A stretch of DNA of 64,000 nt from JALZEG01 sp035942255 (GCA_035942255.1 DASZDG010000050.1:12315-76314), one strand, 5' to 3'; counted from the stretch's first letter, positions 1 to 9,757 are shown. The notes: a model not told the origin generated them from the letters alone. Numbers and translations: made by a program.

Positions 1-1576
1 CCAGCTCCTCGGCCGAGCGCCCGCCGAGCAGCACGGCGATGCGGTCGCGCAGCTCCGGCTCGGACATCAGGTAGCGCTCCTCGTCCGGCAGCTGCTGCGT
101 GTAGCCGAGCGCGCCGATCCCCCGCGGGATGATCGAGACGCGGTGCACGGGGTCCGCGTGCTCGACGAAGCGTGCGACGACCGCGTGGCCGAGCTCGTGA
201 TACGCCACGAGCCGCCGCTCGTTGTCGGTGAGCACCTGCGAGCGACGCTCGAGGCCCGCGACCACGCGGTCCACCGCCTCCTCGAGGTCGCGCATGTCGA
301 CGACGTCGCGCCCCCGCCGGGCCGCGAGCAACGCCCCCTCGTTGATGACGTTCGCCAGCTGCGCGCCCGAGAAGCCGGGAGTCCGGCGGGCGAGCACCCG
401 GAGGTCCGCGTCCGGCGCGAGCCGCACCCTCTTGGCATGGATCTCGAGGATCTCGCGGCGCCCGCCGATGTCGGGGAGGTTCACCTGGATCTGCCGGTCG
501 AACCGGCCAGGACGCAGCAGCGCCTGGTCGAGCACCTCGGGACGGTTCGACGCCGCGACGATGATCACGCCGCTGTTCGGCTCGAACCCGTCCATCTCGG
601 TGAGCAGCTGCTGGAGGGTCTGCTCCTGCTCCTGGTGCGAGCCGAGCTGGTTGCCTGCAGCCCCCGAGCGAGACTGGCCGATCGCGTCGATCTCGTCGAT
701 GAAGATGATCGCGGGCGCGCGCTGGCGCGCCTGTTCGAACAGGTCGCGCACCCGGGCCGCGCCCAGGCCGACGAACATCTCGATGAACTCGGACGCGGAG
801 ATGTAGAAGAAGGGAACGCCGGCCTCTCCCGCTACCGCACGGGCCAGCAGCGTCTTGCCCGTGCCGGGTGGCCCGACGAGCAGGACGCCCTTCGGGATGC
901 GGGCGCCGATCTTCTCGTAGCGCGCGGGGTTCTTCAGGTAGTCGACGAGCTCGACGAGCTCAGCCTCGACCTCGTCGACGCCGGCGACGTCCGCGAACGT
1001 CGTCTTCAGGTCCGTGCGGTCGTAGAGCTTCGCCTTGTTCTTCCCGAGCGACAGCGGGCCCCCGGCGCCTCCTCCCATCTGCCGCCGCAGCCGGCGCATG
1101 AAGAGGAAGTAGAGGCCGCCGATGAGCGCGAACGGCACGATCCACGCGAAGAAGAAGGCGGTCCACGCGCTCGGCTGCGATCCCGTCACGTCGACGTCCG
1201 CCCGCTCGAGCCGCCGGTAGATCTCGTTCGTCTCGAAGTTCGGCGGGATCGTCGTCGTGAAGGAGACCTCCTCCTGACCATCGTCGCCCTGGGTCTTCAT
1301 CGTGCCGCTGACCGAGCTCTCGGAGATGTTCGCCTCGACCAGGTCGCCCTTCTCCGCCAGCTCGAACAGACGGGTGAACGTGATCTCCTCGGTGCTGGGA
1401 CCGAAGACGTTCTGGAAGAGCGTCAGGACGACGAACGCCCCCACCACCCACGCGACGGTGACCCACCGCTGCTGCTCGGGAGCGCCCTCGCCGCCCCGCG
1501 GGGGCACCGGCTTGGAGCCCCCGGCGCCGCGCGGCGTCGCACGGGTCCGCCGCATGCGGTCGCGCGCTCTGTCCAT
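1..1576 (-). CDS. ftsH: ATP-dependent zinc metalloprotease FtsH (3' end beyond window)
   Basis: Membrane-anchored AAA+ protease that extracts and degrades membrane and unstable cytosolic proteins. Reading leftwards from an ATG at 1576, about 525 residues are present and the C-terminus runs off the left edge. Two membrane segments are visible (residues about 38-59 and 138-160), enclosing a short extracytoplasmic domain. They are followed by Walker A GPPGTGKT (235-242), Walker B FIDEID (about 292-297), the SRH-type RPGRFDRQI stretch, and the zinc-binding HELGH at 460-464. The N-terminus is rich in Arg and Pro. There is no strong ribosome binding site, so the exact start is less certain than the identity. 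Confidence 0.97.
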   Translation of the reverse strand, partial: MDRARDRMRRTRATPRGAGGSKPVPPRGGEGAPEQQRWVTVAWVVGAFVVLTLFQNVFGPSTEEITFTRLFELAEKGDLVEANISESSVSGTMKTQGDDGQEEVSFTTTIPPNFETNEIYRRLERADVDVTGSQPSAWTAFFFAWIVPFALIGGLYFLFMRRLRRQMGGGAGGPLSLGKNKAKLYDRTDLKTTFADVAGVDEVEAELVELVDYLKNPARYEKIGARIPKGVLLVGPPGTGKTLLARAVAGEAGVPFFYISASEFIEMFVGLGAARVRDLFEQARQRAPAIIFIDEIDAIGQSRSGAAGNQLGSHQEQEQTLQQLLTEMDGFEPNSGVIIVAASNRPEVLDQALLRPGRFDRQIQVNLPDIGGRREILEIHAKRVRLAPDADLRVLARRTPGFSGAQLANVINEGALLAARRGRDVVDMRDLEEAVDRVVAGLERRSQVLTDNERRLVAYHELGHAVVARFVEHADPVHRVSIIPRGIGALGYTQQLPDEERYLMSEPELRDRIAVLLGGRSAEEL

Positions 1577-1653
1577 CACGCCCGAGAGCCTAATCCCGGG
1601 GGATGACAAGTCCGGCGGCGGGAACGTCTGCCCCGCCGCCGGCCCCGTCTAGA

Positions 1654-2061
1654 TCAGCAGGCGGCGGTGCGGAGGATCGCGCCGTTCGCCCAGACGACCC
1701 AGCCCTCGGCGCAGAGCGTCGGCGCGCCGATCGGGAACGTCTGCGAGTTCGTGCACGTGGCCACGGGGCCGGGCATCGTCGCGGAGCAACCCCCGACGCG
1801 CGAGCCGACGGTGACCTCACAGCGGATCCCCGTGATGACCGCGGGGCCGACGGCCGTGGTCGTGCCGTGGGTCGCAATCGTGGACGACGTCCCCACGGCG
1901 GCCACGTACTCGCACACCGACGCGATCGCACCGTTGGAGTCGGTGGCCGTGGCGACGGCGTACGGTGCCGCCGAGGCCGCCGCCGGTGCAGCCGCAGCCG
2001 TGACCCCGAAGGCCGCCGCCGTGACCGCGGTCATCCCGCGCTTCAACCAGCTCTTCTTCAT
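1654..2061 (-). CDS. Small secreted protein, unknown function
   Basis: A 135-residue protein with a clear Sec signal: MKKSWLKRG, then an Ala/Val-rich hydrophobic stretch ending near APAAASAAP. The mature part (about 100 residues) is rich in Thr, Ala, Val and Gly and has five Cys, which suggests disulfides in an exported protein. It stands alone between ftsH and the Ser/Thr kinase gene. I do not recognise the family. The window holds several other small secreted proteins of unknown role (1654, 13802, 23102, 31774, 63277). Confidence 0.75.
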   Translation of the reverse strand: MKKSWLKRGMTAVTAAAFGVTAAAAPAAASAAPYAVATATDSNGAIASVCEYVAAVGTSSTIATHGTTTAVGPAVITGIRCEVTVGSRVGGCSATMPGPVATCTNSQTFPIGAPTLCAEGWVVWANGAILRTAAC

Positions 2062-2149
2062 AGTTGCCCCACCCTTCGCCTAGACGTCCTTGTCCGACAG
2101 GGTGGATACGGTTAACCGGCGCGGAAACTTACGCGGGGGCGTGGCCGCT

Positions 2150-3688
2150 TCAGGCCCCCGGGACGAACGACTCCTTCAGCGCCTCCAGCAGACCCTGTGA
2201 CCCCTCCCAGTCCTCCTCGTGGGTCTGGAAGTTGAAGGCGTAGCCGTAATCGTCGGTGACTATCCCGATGTTGATCGCGTGCAGCGACGCGCCGCTCTCG
2301 GTGTAGGTGTACTCCCACTCCGCCGCGGGATGGCTCTGGAACGTCGCGGGGTCGATCCTGATCTCCTCGTAGTCCTCGTGGCTAGCGCCGAAGCTCTCCG
2401 ACGACGCCTCCCATGCCGCGACCGCGTCGTCGCCCGGCGTGCGCGTCCAGTCGATCCGCAGGTACGTCCCGGTCTCGGGGTCGCGGAAGTCGATCGCGGT
2501 CTCGTTCACCGGCTGCATCTCCCACTCCGGCGGGTACGCGACCTCGTAGCGAGCCTCGGGATCCTCGTAGGTCTCCCAGTCGGCGGTGTCGACGGCAGCC
2601 GCTCCGGGCTCGGCGGCGGGCTCACCCCGGGCTGCGCGCCGATCCCGGCCGGGGTCGTCCGCAGGGTCGTCCCCGGCCAGCGACGACAGCAGGAACGCGC
2701 CGGCAACGAGCAGTGCCCCCACAGCCGCGAGGACGCCGATCCATGCGAACGAGCCGTGGCGCTTCCGCGGCGCGGGCTCCGTGACGGGAGCGACGACGGG
2801 CGGGGGCTCCTCGACCACCGTGTCCGTCGCTTCCGGCGGGGGCGCGACCGCCGTCGTACCCGACGATCCCGCAGCGGCCGCCTCCAGCATCCGCCGCACC
2901 GCGGCGGCGTCCGGCCTCTGCCCGGGCTCCTTCTCCAGCAGCGCGTCGAGCGCCGGCCGCAGCGCTCGCGCTCGCTCCGCCGGGCGCGGCCGGTCGGCGA
3001 CGACCGCCGTCAACGTCGAGATGGCCTGGCCGCGGTCGAACGGAGGCTCGCCCTCGACCGCGAAGTACAGCGTCGCGCCTAGCGACCACAGGTCCGAGGC
3101 CGCTCCGGTCACGTCCTCCTTCGCCTGCTCGGGTGCCATGTACGACGGCGACCCGAGCACGAGCCCGGTCGCGGTCAGCTTCGGGTCGCCCTTCACGGAG
3201 GCGATGCCGAAGTCGGCGAGCTTGGCCGGGCCCTCGGGCGGCAGCATGACGTTGCCGGGCTTCACGTCGCGGTGGACGATCCCCTGCGCGTGCGCGGCCT
3301 CGAGCGCGCCGAGTATCTCGAGCCCGACGGCGGCGGCGCGCGCCTCGTCCATCGGCCCGTCCCGCCGGACGACCTCGTCGAGCGTCGGAGCCTCCACGAG
3401 CTCCATCACGATGTACGGACGGCCGTCCTCCTCGACGACGTCGAAGACCGTGACGGCACCGGGATGTGAGATGCGGGCCGCGGCCCTCGCCTCGCGCAAG
3501 ACCCGGGAGCGCGTCACGTCACGCTCCCCCTCCGGCACGGTCACGGGGACCTGGACCTCCTTGACCGCGACCGGTCGCTGCAGGAGCGTGTCCGTCGCTC
3601 GCCAGACCGCGCCCATCCCGCCGCTGCCCAGCGGCTCCTCGAGCGAGTAGCGGGACGCGATCAGGCGGTTCGTCTGCTGCGGGGGCAT
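2150..3688 (-). CDS. PknB-like membrane serine/threonine protein kinase
   Basis: Eukaryotic-type kinase of 512 residues. The glycine loop GSGGMG is at 21-26, the catalytic Lys at 43, HRDVKPGN at 139-146, DFG at 159-161 and APE at 185-187, so the kinase domain looks active. A Pro/Glu-rich linker leads to one membrane helix (about 315-337) and an extracytoplasmic domain of about 150 residues. That domain is not made of PASTA repeats; it contains a W-E-M-Q-P type segment seen in sensor domains of unknown ligand. It probably phosphorylates regulators in response to an outside signal. It is followed, in transcription order, by the secreted protein at 1654. Confidence 0.93.
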   Translation of the reverse strand: MPPQQTNRLIASRYSLEEPLGSGGMGAVWRATDTLLQRPVAVKEVQVPVTVPEGERDVTRSRVLREARAAARISHPGAVTVFDVVEEDGRPYIVMELVEAPTLDEVVRRDGPMDEARAAAVGLEILGALEAAHAQGIVHRDVKPGNVMLPPEGPAKLADFGIASVKGDPKLTATGLVLGSPSYMAPEQAKEDVTGAASDLWSLGATLYFAVEGEPPFDRGQAISTLTAVVADRPRPAERARALRPALDALLEKEPGQRPDAAAVRRMLEAAAAGSSGTTAVAPPPEATDTVVEEPPPVVAPVTEPAPRKRHGSFAWIGVLAAVGALLVAGAFLLSSLAGDDPADDPGRDRRAARGEPAAEPGAAAVDTADWETYEDPEARYEVAYPPEWEMQPVNETAIDFRDPETGTYLRIDWTRTPGDDAVAAWEASSESFGASHEDYEEIRIDPATFQSHPAAEWEYTYTESGASLHAINIGIVTDDYGYAFNFQTHEEDWEGSQGLLEALKESFVPGA

Positions 3689-3740
3689 GGGCGGGTCCTT
3701 ACCCCCTCGTCACGCGACGTACTCGCGCCGGGGCGCAGCG

Positions 3741-4103
3741 TCAGACGGATGCGCGCGCCCGCAGCTCCGCGGCGAGGAACGTCACGAGCTCCCGCGCCTC
3801 CGACTCCGGGATCGAGATGACGCAGCGGGCCCGGTCGTCGACCCACACGCTGAAGCGGACGTGGCTGCCGGCGATCTCGACCGAGCCCTCGGGGGCCTCG
3901 ATCACCTGCCGGCGCCGGTAGCTCGTGACCCGCAGGAACGCGTTCTCCGGGTCCGCGCCGTCGACCCTCACGCCGGCGAAGAAGCGCGCGCTCTTCGCCG
4001 GATCGGGCTCGAGGAGGTCGGCCGGCAGCGCCGTCCCGCAGCGCACGCAGAAGCTGTGCTCGACGGGTTGCTCGAGCCGGCAGGAGGGACAGAAGATGGA
4101 CAC
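3741..4103 (-). CDS. Zinc-ribbon protein, unknown function
   Basis: A 120-residue protein starting with a zinc ribbon (CPSC at 5-8, CVRC at 19-22), followed by an alpha/beta domain of about 90 residues that I do not recognise. It begins 19 bases after the udgX stop and lies upstream of the kinase gene on the same strand, so GGDEF-EAL, udgX, this gene and the kinase may form one transcription unit. The ribbon suggests a protein or nucleic-acid contact. No catalytic motif is visible. Confidence 0.75.
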   Translation of the reverse strand: MSIFCPSCRLEQPVEHSFCVRCGTALPADLLEPDPAKSARFFAGVRVDGADPENAFLRVTSYRRRQVIEAPEGSVEIAGSHVRFSVWVDDRARCVISIPESEARELVTFLAAELRARASV

Positions 4104-4122
4104 CGGGGCCCCCTTTCGTTCG

Positions 4123-4734
4123 TTATCCGCCTGTCTTGGCCAGTGCCTTGCGGACGCGCGTGAGGTCGTCGATCAGTCCCCGCATCTCGGTCTCGCGCTC
4201 GTCGGCCGCCCGCAGGATCGCCGACGGGTGGATCGTCGCGGTGACGAGCGGCGCGAGGTCCGAGTCGACGAACTCGCCGCGGTGCTGCGTGACGCGGAAC
4301 GTGCGTCCGAGCAACGCCTGCGCCGCGGTCGCGCCGAGGCAAACGAGCGCCTGCGGCTGCACCACCTCGATCTCCGCGTCGAGCCACGGGCGGCACGCGG
4401 TTATCTCGGACATGTTCGGCTTCTTGTGGATCCGCCTCTTGCCGCGCTGCTCGAACTTGAAGTGCTTCACGACGTTCGTGACGTAGGCGCTGTCGCGGTC
4501 GATGCCGGCGGCGGTCAGCGCCTCGTCCAGCAGACGGCCGGCGGGACCGACGAAAGGCTCGCCGGCGACGTCCTCCTTGTCGCCCGGCTGCTCCCCGACG
4601 AGCATCACCTCCGAGCGCGTCAGGCCCTTGCCGAAGACCGTCTGCGTGGCGTCGCGGTAGAGGGGGCACGCGGTGCACTCGGCCGCCGTGGCCCGGAGCT
4701 GCTCGAGGTCGGGGTCGGCCGGGACCATCGCCAT
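4123..4734 (-). CDS. udgX: UdgX-type uracil-DNA glycosylase (uracil cross-linking)
   Basis: A 203-residue iron-sulphur member of the uracil-DNA glycosylase superfamily. It carries the two features known to define UdgX: GEQPGDKED at 47-55 in motif 1 and the extra loop KRRIHKKP at 99-106, whose His (103 here) in the mycobacterial enzyme bonds covalently to the deoxyribose after uracil removal. Cys 20, 23, 114 and 132 are placed to hold the 4Fe-4S cluster, and IHPSA (about 168-172) is the second active-site motif. The specific call is UdgX, not an ordinary family 4 enzyme. It lies 22 bases downstream of the GGDEF-EAL gene. Confidence 0.92.
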   Translation of the reverse strand: MAMVPADPDLEQLRATAAECTACPLYRDATQTVFGKGLTRSEVMLVGEQPGDKEDVAGEPFVGPAGRLLDEALTAAGIDRDSAYVTNVVKHFKFEQRGKRRIHKKPNMSEITACRPWLDAEIEVVQPQALVCLGATAAQALLGRTFRVTQHRGEFVDSDLAPLVTATIHPSAILRAADERETEMRGLIDDLTRVRKALAKTGG

Positions 4735-4755
4735 CCCCCAACGATGACAGATTCG

Positions 4756-7191
4756 CTAGACGACTTCCTCCAGCGCGGCCGGAGCGGGGGCGTCCGTCAG
4801 CGGCAGGCGGACCGCGTAGAACTCCGCGATGTCAGCGGCGTCGAGCGGGACGCTGAGGTGGAAGCCCTGGCCTTCGTGGCAGCCGAGCCGCCGGACCTCC
4901 TCGAGCTGCTCGGGCGTCTCGATCCCCTCGGCGACGATCCTGAGGTTGAGGTTCTCGCCGATCTGCACGATCGCCCGCGCGAGCGCGGAGTCCTCCACGC
5001 CGCGGTCGATCCCGTCGATGAACGACCGGTCGATCTTCAGGATGTCGACCGGGAACCGGCGGAGGTAGCTCAGCGACGAGTAGCCGGTGCCGAAGTCGTC
5101 GATCGCGATGAGGACGCCGAGCTCCTTCAGCCCCCGCAGCGTCTCGATCGTCGCCGGTGAGTCGGCGAGGAAGACGCTCTCGGTTATCTCGATGACGAGA
5201 GAGCCCGCGGGGAACCCGGTGACCGTGAGCGTGTCGGCGACCTGCTGGACGAGGTCAGGCTCCTGGAACTGCCTCACCGAGAGGTTCACGCTCACCTTGG
5301 CCGCCTCGGCCCCCGGGTGCGCCGCCCGCCACGCGGCTGCGTCGCGGCAGGCGCGGCGCAGGACCCAGCGGCCCAGCGGCACGATCAGCCCGGTGTCCTC
5401 CGCGAGCTCCACGAACTCCGACGGTGGGACCAGGCCCCTCACCGGGTGCGACCAGCGCAGCAAGGCCTCGGCCCCCGAGGGCCGGCCCGTCTCCATGTCG
5501 ACGATCGGCTGGTACTGCACGACGAACTCCCCGCGCGCCACCGCCGTCTGGAGGTCCAGCTCCTGGCGGATCCGCGCGGTGCGCGCGAGCCTCAGCTCCG
5601 GCCGGTAGACCTCGTAGCAGCCGCGGCCCCGCGCCTTCGCCGCGTACATCGCGACGTCGGCGTTGCCCAGCAGCTCCTCCGTCCCCTCCTTGCCGTCCTT
5701 CAGCGCGAGCCCGATGCTCGCCCCGATCGAGACCGGATGGCCGTCGAGCTCGAACGGCGTCGTGAACGTCCGGATGATGCGCTCGGCGACCCGCGGGCCC
5801 TCCGACGCGCTCAACATCCCCTCGAGGAGGATCGCGAACTCGTCGCCGCCGAGGCGCGCGATCGTGTCCGCGGGCCTGACCGACTCGCGCAGCCGACCGG
5901 CGACCGCCATCAGGATCTCGTCTCCCGCGTCGTGCCCCATCGAGTCGTTCACCGCCTTGAACTCGTCGAGGTCGATGAACATCACCGCGAGGGGCTCCCG
6001 CGACCGCGTCACGCGCGCCAGCGCGTGCTGGAGGCGCTCGCGCAGCAACGCGCGGTTTGCAAGGCCCGTGAGCGGATCGTGGAACGCCTGGTGCGCGAGC
6101 TGCTCCTGCAGGGCCTCGTTGTCGCGTTCGGCGACCTTGCGCTGCGAGATGTCGCGGGCGTTCAGGACGATGCCCGCGACGTTCGGGTCGTCCAGGAGAT
6201 TGGTGGCGGTCACCTCGAGGTCCTTGAGCTCGCCGCTCGGGTGGACGACGCGGCACTCGAGCGTCGCCGACGTCCCGCGGGGGCTGCCGACGAGGCCGGC
6301 GAGCGCGTCCCCGACCGTCGCCTTCTCCGCAGGATGCACGAGCTCGAGGAGGTCGTCCCCACGGACCTCTTCCGCGTCGAGGCCGAAAACCGCGGCGACG
6401 GCAGGGCTTGCGTAGAGCGCACGGCAACGCTCGTCGACGATGCAGATGACGTCCCCGGAGTTCTGCACGAGCGAGCGGAACCGCGCCTCGCTCTCCTCGA
6501 GGACTCTCCTCTGGGTCTCGACCAGCGCGGCGGAGCGCCGGGCCCGGTCGAACTGGAGGAACGCCAGGAGGATCAACGTGAAGCCGAGGATCCCGAGCGT
6601 GCCGAAGTCGGCGAGCCGTCCGGCCTCCTCGGTGAGCGCGAGGAAGCGAGACTCCTGCTCCCCCAGCTCTTCCGTCAGGTTCTGGTACGCGTAGTCGACC
6701 CGCGAGCGCTGGTAGCCGTAGGACTCGTCGAAGCGGCGGCCCGCCAGCAGCTGCACCTGCGCGTCCAGTGCCGCGTCGTACCGGCCGACGGCCTCGTGCA
6801 GCGCCTCGACCTCGCTCCGGTCACGCGTGAGCATCCCCAGCTTCGCCATGGCGGCGCCGACCTCGAACCCGAGGCGGTCGATCTCCGCCGGGAGCCGCGT
6901 CAGCTCGCGGTCGAGCGTCGAGTTCGGCCGGCCCCCGGCCACGAGCCCGAGCTCGAGCACGTTCGACTCGAGGACCCGCTGGCGGTTCGTCGCGGCCTCG
7001 ATCCGGCTGAGCATGACCTGGGACTCGCGGCGCTCGTCCGCCCGCTGGCGGATGGCGATGATCCCGAACCCCGCCGTTAAGACGACGAGGACGGGCAGCA
7101 CGGCGGCGATCGCGGTCGCGACGCGCTGGCCGGGGCGCACCCGGACGGCATCGGTAGCCACCCCGAAGAGGCGGCCGGCTTTGACGGCCAT
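4756..7191 (-). CDS. Membrane GGDEF-EAL protein with PAS domain (cyclic di-GMP turnover)
   Basis: An 811-residue protein. Membrane helices at about 24-46 and 196-215 enclose an extracytoplasmic helical sensor domain. A PAS domain (about 235-350), a GGDEF domain with intact GGDEF at 448-452, and an EAL domain with EALLR at 575-579 and DDFGTGYSS downstream follow. Both catalytic signatures are kept, so the protein could make and break cyclic di-GMP; which activity dominates cannot be told from sequence. The start ATG at 7191 has GGAGGG close upstream. It is the first gene of a leftward run that includes udgX. Confidence 0.94.
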   Translation of the reverse strand: MAVKAGRLFGVATDAVRVRPGQRVATAIAAVLPVLVVLTAGFGIIAIRQRADERRESQVMLSRIEAATNRQRVLESNVLELGLVAGGRPNSTLDRELTRLPAEIDRLGFEVGAAMAKLGMLTRDRSEVEALHEAVGRYDAALDAQVQLLAGRRFDESYGYQRSRVDYAYQNLTEELGEQESRFLALTEEAGRLADFGTLGILGFTLILLAFLQFDRARRSAALVETQRRVLEESEARFRSLVQNSGDVICIVDERCRALYASPAVAAVFGLDAEEVRGDDLLELVHPAEKATVGDALAGLVGSPRGTSATLECRVVHPSGELKDLEVTATNLLDDPNVAGIVLNARDISQRKVAERDNEALQEQLAHQAFHDPLTGLANRALLRERLQHALARVTRSREPLAVMFIDLDEFKAVNDSMGHDAGDEILMAVAGRLRESVRPADTIARLGGDEFAILLEGMLSASEGPRVAERIIRTFTTPFELDGHPVSIGASIGLALKDGKEGTEELLGNADVAMYAAKARGRGCYEVYRPELRLARTARIRQELDLQTAVARGEFVVQYQPIVDMETGRPSGAEALLRWSHPVRGLVPPSEFVELAEDTGLIVPLGRWVLRRACRDAAAWRAAHPGAEAAKVSVNLSVRQFQEPDLVQQVADTLTVTGFPAGSLVIEITESVFLADSPATIETLRGLKELGVLIAIDDFGTGYSSLSYLRRFPVDILKIDRSFIDGIDRGVEDSALARAIVQIGENLNLRIVAEGIETPEQLEEVRRLGCHEGQGFHLSVPLDAADIAEFYAVRLPLTDAPAPAALEEVV

Positions 7192-7256
7192 TGCCCTCCA
7201 CCCACTGCATCTGACGATTCGCTAGGGCTTTATCGGCCCCCGGAAGGGTGTCCTGA

Positions 7257-8171
7257 ATGGCGCGTTCGGACGGGTCGCCGGGAACGGGCGGGCTCGTCCA
7301 CCGTGCGAACATGCGGCGCATGGCGTTCGTCCTCGGGCTGGCCGCGGCCCTCACGTACGGCGCGGCCGACTTCGTGGGCGGCCTCGCGAGCCGCAAGGCG
7401 CCGGTCCTCTCGGTCGTCCTGCTGTCACAGGTCGCCGGGACCGGGCTCCTGCTTGCCGCTCTCCCCTTCTTCCTCGACCCGGGGCCGACTACGGAGTCGC
7501 TGGCGTGGGGGGCCGCGAGCGGTGCCGCCGGCGCCGCAGGCGTCCTGTTCCTCTACAAGGGCCTGGCGTCGGGAAGCATGAGCGTCGTCGCCCCGATCAC
7601 CGCCGTCGAGGCGGCAGGCGTCCCCGTCCTCTGGGGCCTCGCGACGGGCGAGCGTCCGGCCCCCGTGGCCGTCGCCGGCGTCGTCGTGGCGCTCGTGGCG
7701 GTCGTCCTGGTCTCGGGGTACGAGCCCGCGGGGCGTTCGGAGACGCGGACGCCGTTCCTCCGGCGCCCCGGGGTAACGGACGCGCTGATAGCGGGCGCGT
7801 CGTTCGGCTTCTTCTTCATCCTCCTGGACAAGACCGGGGACGACGCCGGGCTGTGGCCGCTGGTCGGAGCGCGGGCGGCCAGCCTTTCGCTGCTGACTGC
7901 GCTCGTGCTGTCGCGCCGGCACAGGCCGGCCGCGACGCCCGGGGCGCGCTCGGCGATCGTGGCGGCGGGGGTCCTCGACGTGGCCGCGAACCTCCTATAC
8001 CTGCTGTCGACGCGCGAGGGCCTGCTGTCGATCGTCGCGGTGCTGACCTCGCTGTACCCCGCGAGCACGGTCCTGCTCGCCCGCGTCTTCCTCGACGAGA
8101 GGATCGGGCGCCTCCAGATGGCGGGCCTGGGGGCCGCCGTGGCCGGAGTAGTGATGATGGCGGCGGGTTAG
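7257..8171 (+). CDS. EamA/DMT-family membrane transporter
   Basis: About 304 residues with ten hydrophobic helices arranged as two EamA repeats, the drug/metabolite transporter plan. The substrate is unknown. A good ribosome binding site (GGAAGGG, 7 bases upstream) supports ATG 7257, but the extra N-terminal residues are hydrophilic and starts at 7311 or 7320 (just before the first helix) are also plausible. Its stop overlaps the stop of the convergent ABC-F gene by three bases. Confidence 0.85.
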   Translation: MARSDGSPGTGGLVHRANMRRMAFVLGLAAALTYGAADFVGGLASRKAPVLSVVLLSQVAGTGLLLAALPFFLDPGPTTESLAWGAASGAAGAAGVLFLYKGLASGSMSVVAPITAVEAAGVPVLWGLATGERPAPVAVAGVVVALVAVVLVSGYEPAGRSETRTPFLRRPGVTDALIAGASFGFFFILLDKTGDDAGLWPLVGARAASLSLLTALVLSRRHRPAATPGARSAIVAAGVLDVAANLLYLLSTREGLLSIVAVLTSLYPASTVLLARVFLDERIGRLQMAGLGAAVAGVVMMAAG

Positions 8172-9757
8172 CCCGCTTTCTCCAGCGGCGGGCTCAATGC
8201 CTCCTCGACGATGCCGTCCTCCCGGAAGATCAGGAACCGGTCGAACACGCGCATGAACCAGCGGTCGTGCGTCACCGCGATCACACTGCCCGTGTAGCCG
8301 TCGAGGCCCTTCTCCAGGGCCTCCGCCGACGCGATGTCGAGGTTGTCCGTCGGCTCGTCGAGCAGCAGCATCGTCGGGCTCGCGATCTCGAGCCTCAGGA
8401 TCTGCAGGCGCGCCTGCTGGCCTCCCGACAGCGTGTCGAACGTCTGCTGCGCGTCGCCGGCGAGCTCGTAGCGCTTCAGCGCCGACATCGCAGCCGTCCG
8501 CTGGAGCCCGGTCGCCATCACGACGTCGAGGATCGCCTTGCCCTTCCATTCGGGGTGGTCGTGGACCTGTGAGAAGTAGCCGGGGTCGACGCGCGCCCCG
8601 AGCATCCATTCGCCCTCGTGCACGACGTCGTCACCGGCGAGCAGCCGGAGGAAGTGGCTCTTCCCGGTGCCGTTGCGGCCGAGGATCCCGACCCTCTCGC
8701 CGAAGTGGATCTCGGTGTCGAACGGGCGGACGAGACCCGGGAGGGCGAGGCGCTTCGCGCGGAACGCGATCTTGCCGGTGCGCCCGCCGGGGACGCGGAC
8801 CTTGACGTTCTGCTGCACGGGTCGCGGCGGAGGCTCGTTCTCGGTCTCGTACTTCCGCAGGCGCTTCTCCATCGACTCGGCCTTCGAGGCCCAGTCGGAG
8901 TTGTAGGCGGCCTTCCTCTTGTACTCCTTCAGCAACGCGGTGAGGCGCTCTTGCTCCTGCCGGTAGTGGCGGTGCTGCTCCTCCATCCGGTCGAGCCGCT
9001 GCTCGCGCGCGGCGGAATACGTGTCGAAGCCGCCGCCGTGCGTCCACGTGCGTGTCCCCTCGACGGTGACGATGCGGTGTCCCGTGGCGGCCAGCAGCGC
9101 GCGGTCGTGGCTCACGTACAGCATCGTCTTGCGCGACTCGTTCATCGACTCCTCGAGCCACGCCTTGCCCTTGAGGTCGAGGAAGTTGTCCGGCTCGTCG
9201 AGCAGGAGGACGGTCGCGTCCGAGCGGAAGATCACCTCGAGCGCGAGCCGCTTCTGCTCGCCACCGGAGAACGTCGCGACCGGCCGGCTCTCGACCTCGG
9301 AGAACGGGCGGCGCACCGCGATCGTGGTGCACGTGTCCCACAGGACCTCGGCCGCGTAGCCGCCCGCGGACTCCCACCGCTCGAGCGCTGCCGCGTACCG
9401 GAGCTGCGACCTCTTGCCTCCGTCGCTCACGATCTCGCGCTCCGCCAGCGCGAGCTCGGCGGCCGCGGCTCGAAGGGCGGAGGGCGAGAGCTGGACGAGG
9501 AGGTCCCGGACGGTCAACGACTCGCCCGGCACGCCGACGAACTGCCGCATCACGGCGAGGACGCCGTCGACGTGCACGGAGCCGCTCTGGACCTTCTCGT
9601 CTCCGGCGAGCAGGCGCAGCAACGTCGTCTTCCCGGTGCCGTTCGCGCCGACGAGCGCGACGTGGCTACCGTCGCCCACGCGGAACGACGCCTCCTCCAA
9701 CAAGGTCCGGCCCCCCGGTACCCTGTGCGACAGGTTGTTGACCTCGATGCTTCCCAT
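8168..9757 (-). CDS. ABC-F family ATPase (ribosome-associated, possible antibiotic resistance or translation factor)
   Basis: 529 residues with two ABC domains and no membrane segment. Walker A is GANGTGKTT (37-45) and GRNGTGKSH (about 360-368). Signatures are FSGGEQKR and LSGGQQAR, and both Walker B motifs end in LLDEP. The charged inter-domain linker, which reaches the ribosome in this family, is present (about 220-310, rich in Arg, Gln and Glu). I place the start at ATG 9757, with GGAGAG just upstream; longer reading would run antisense through the neighbouring peptidase. The function in this host (antibiotic protection or general translation factor) is not decidable by eye. Confidence 0.92.
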   Translation of the reverse strand: MGSIEVNNLSHRVPGGRTLLEEASFRVGDGSHVALVGANGTGKTTLLRLLAGDEKVQSGSVHVDGVLAVMRQFVGVPGESLTVRDLLVQLSPSALRAAAAELALAEREIVSDGGKRSQLRYAAALERWESAGGYAAEVLWDTCTTIAVRRPFSEVESRPVATFSGGEQKRLALEVIFRSDATVLLLDEPDNFLDLKGKAWLEESMNESRKTMLYVSHDRALLAATGHRIVTVEGTRTWTHGGGFDTYSAAREQRLDRMEEQHRHYRQEQERLTALLKEYKRKAAYNSDWASKAESMEKRLRKYETENEPPPRPVQQNVKVRVPGGRTGKIAFRAKRLALPGLVRPFDTEIHFGERVGILGRNGTGKSHFLRLLAGDDVVHEGEWMLGARVDPGYFSQVHDHPEWKGKAILDVVMATGLQRTAAMSALKRYELAGDAQQTFDTLSGGQQARLQILRLEIASPTMLLLDEPTDNLDIASAEALEKGLDGYTGSVIAVTHDRWFMRVFDRFLIFREDGIVEEALSPPLEKAG

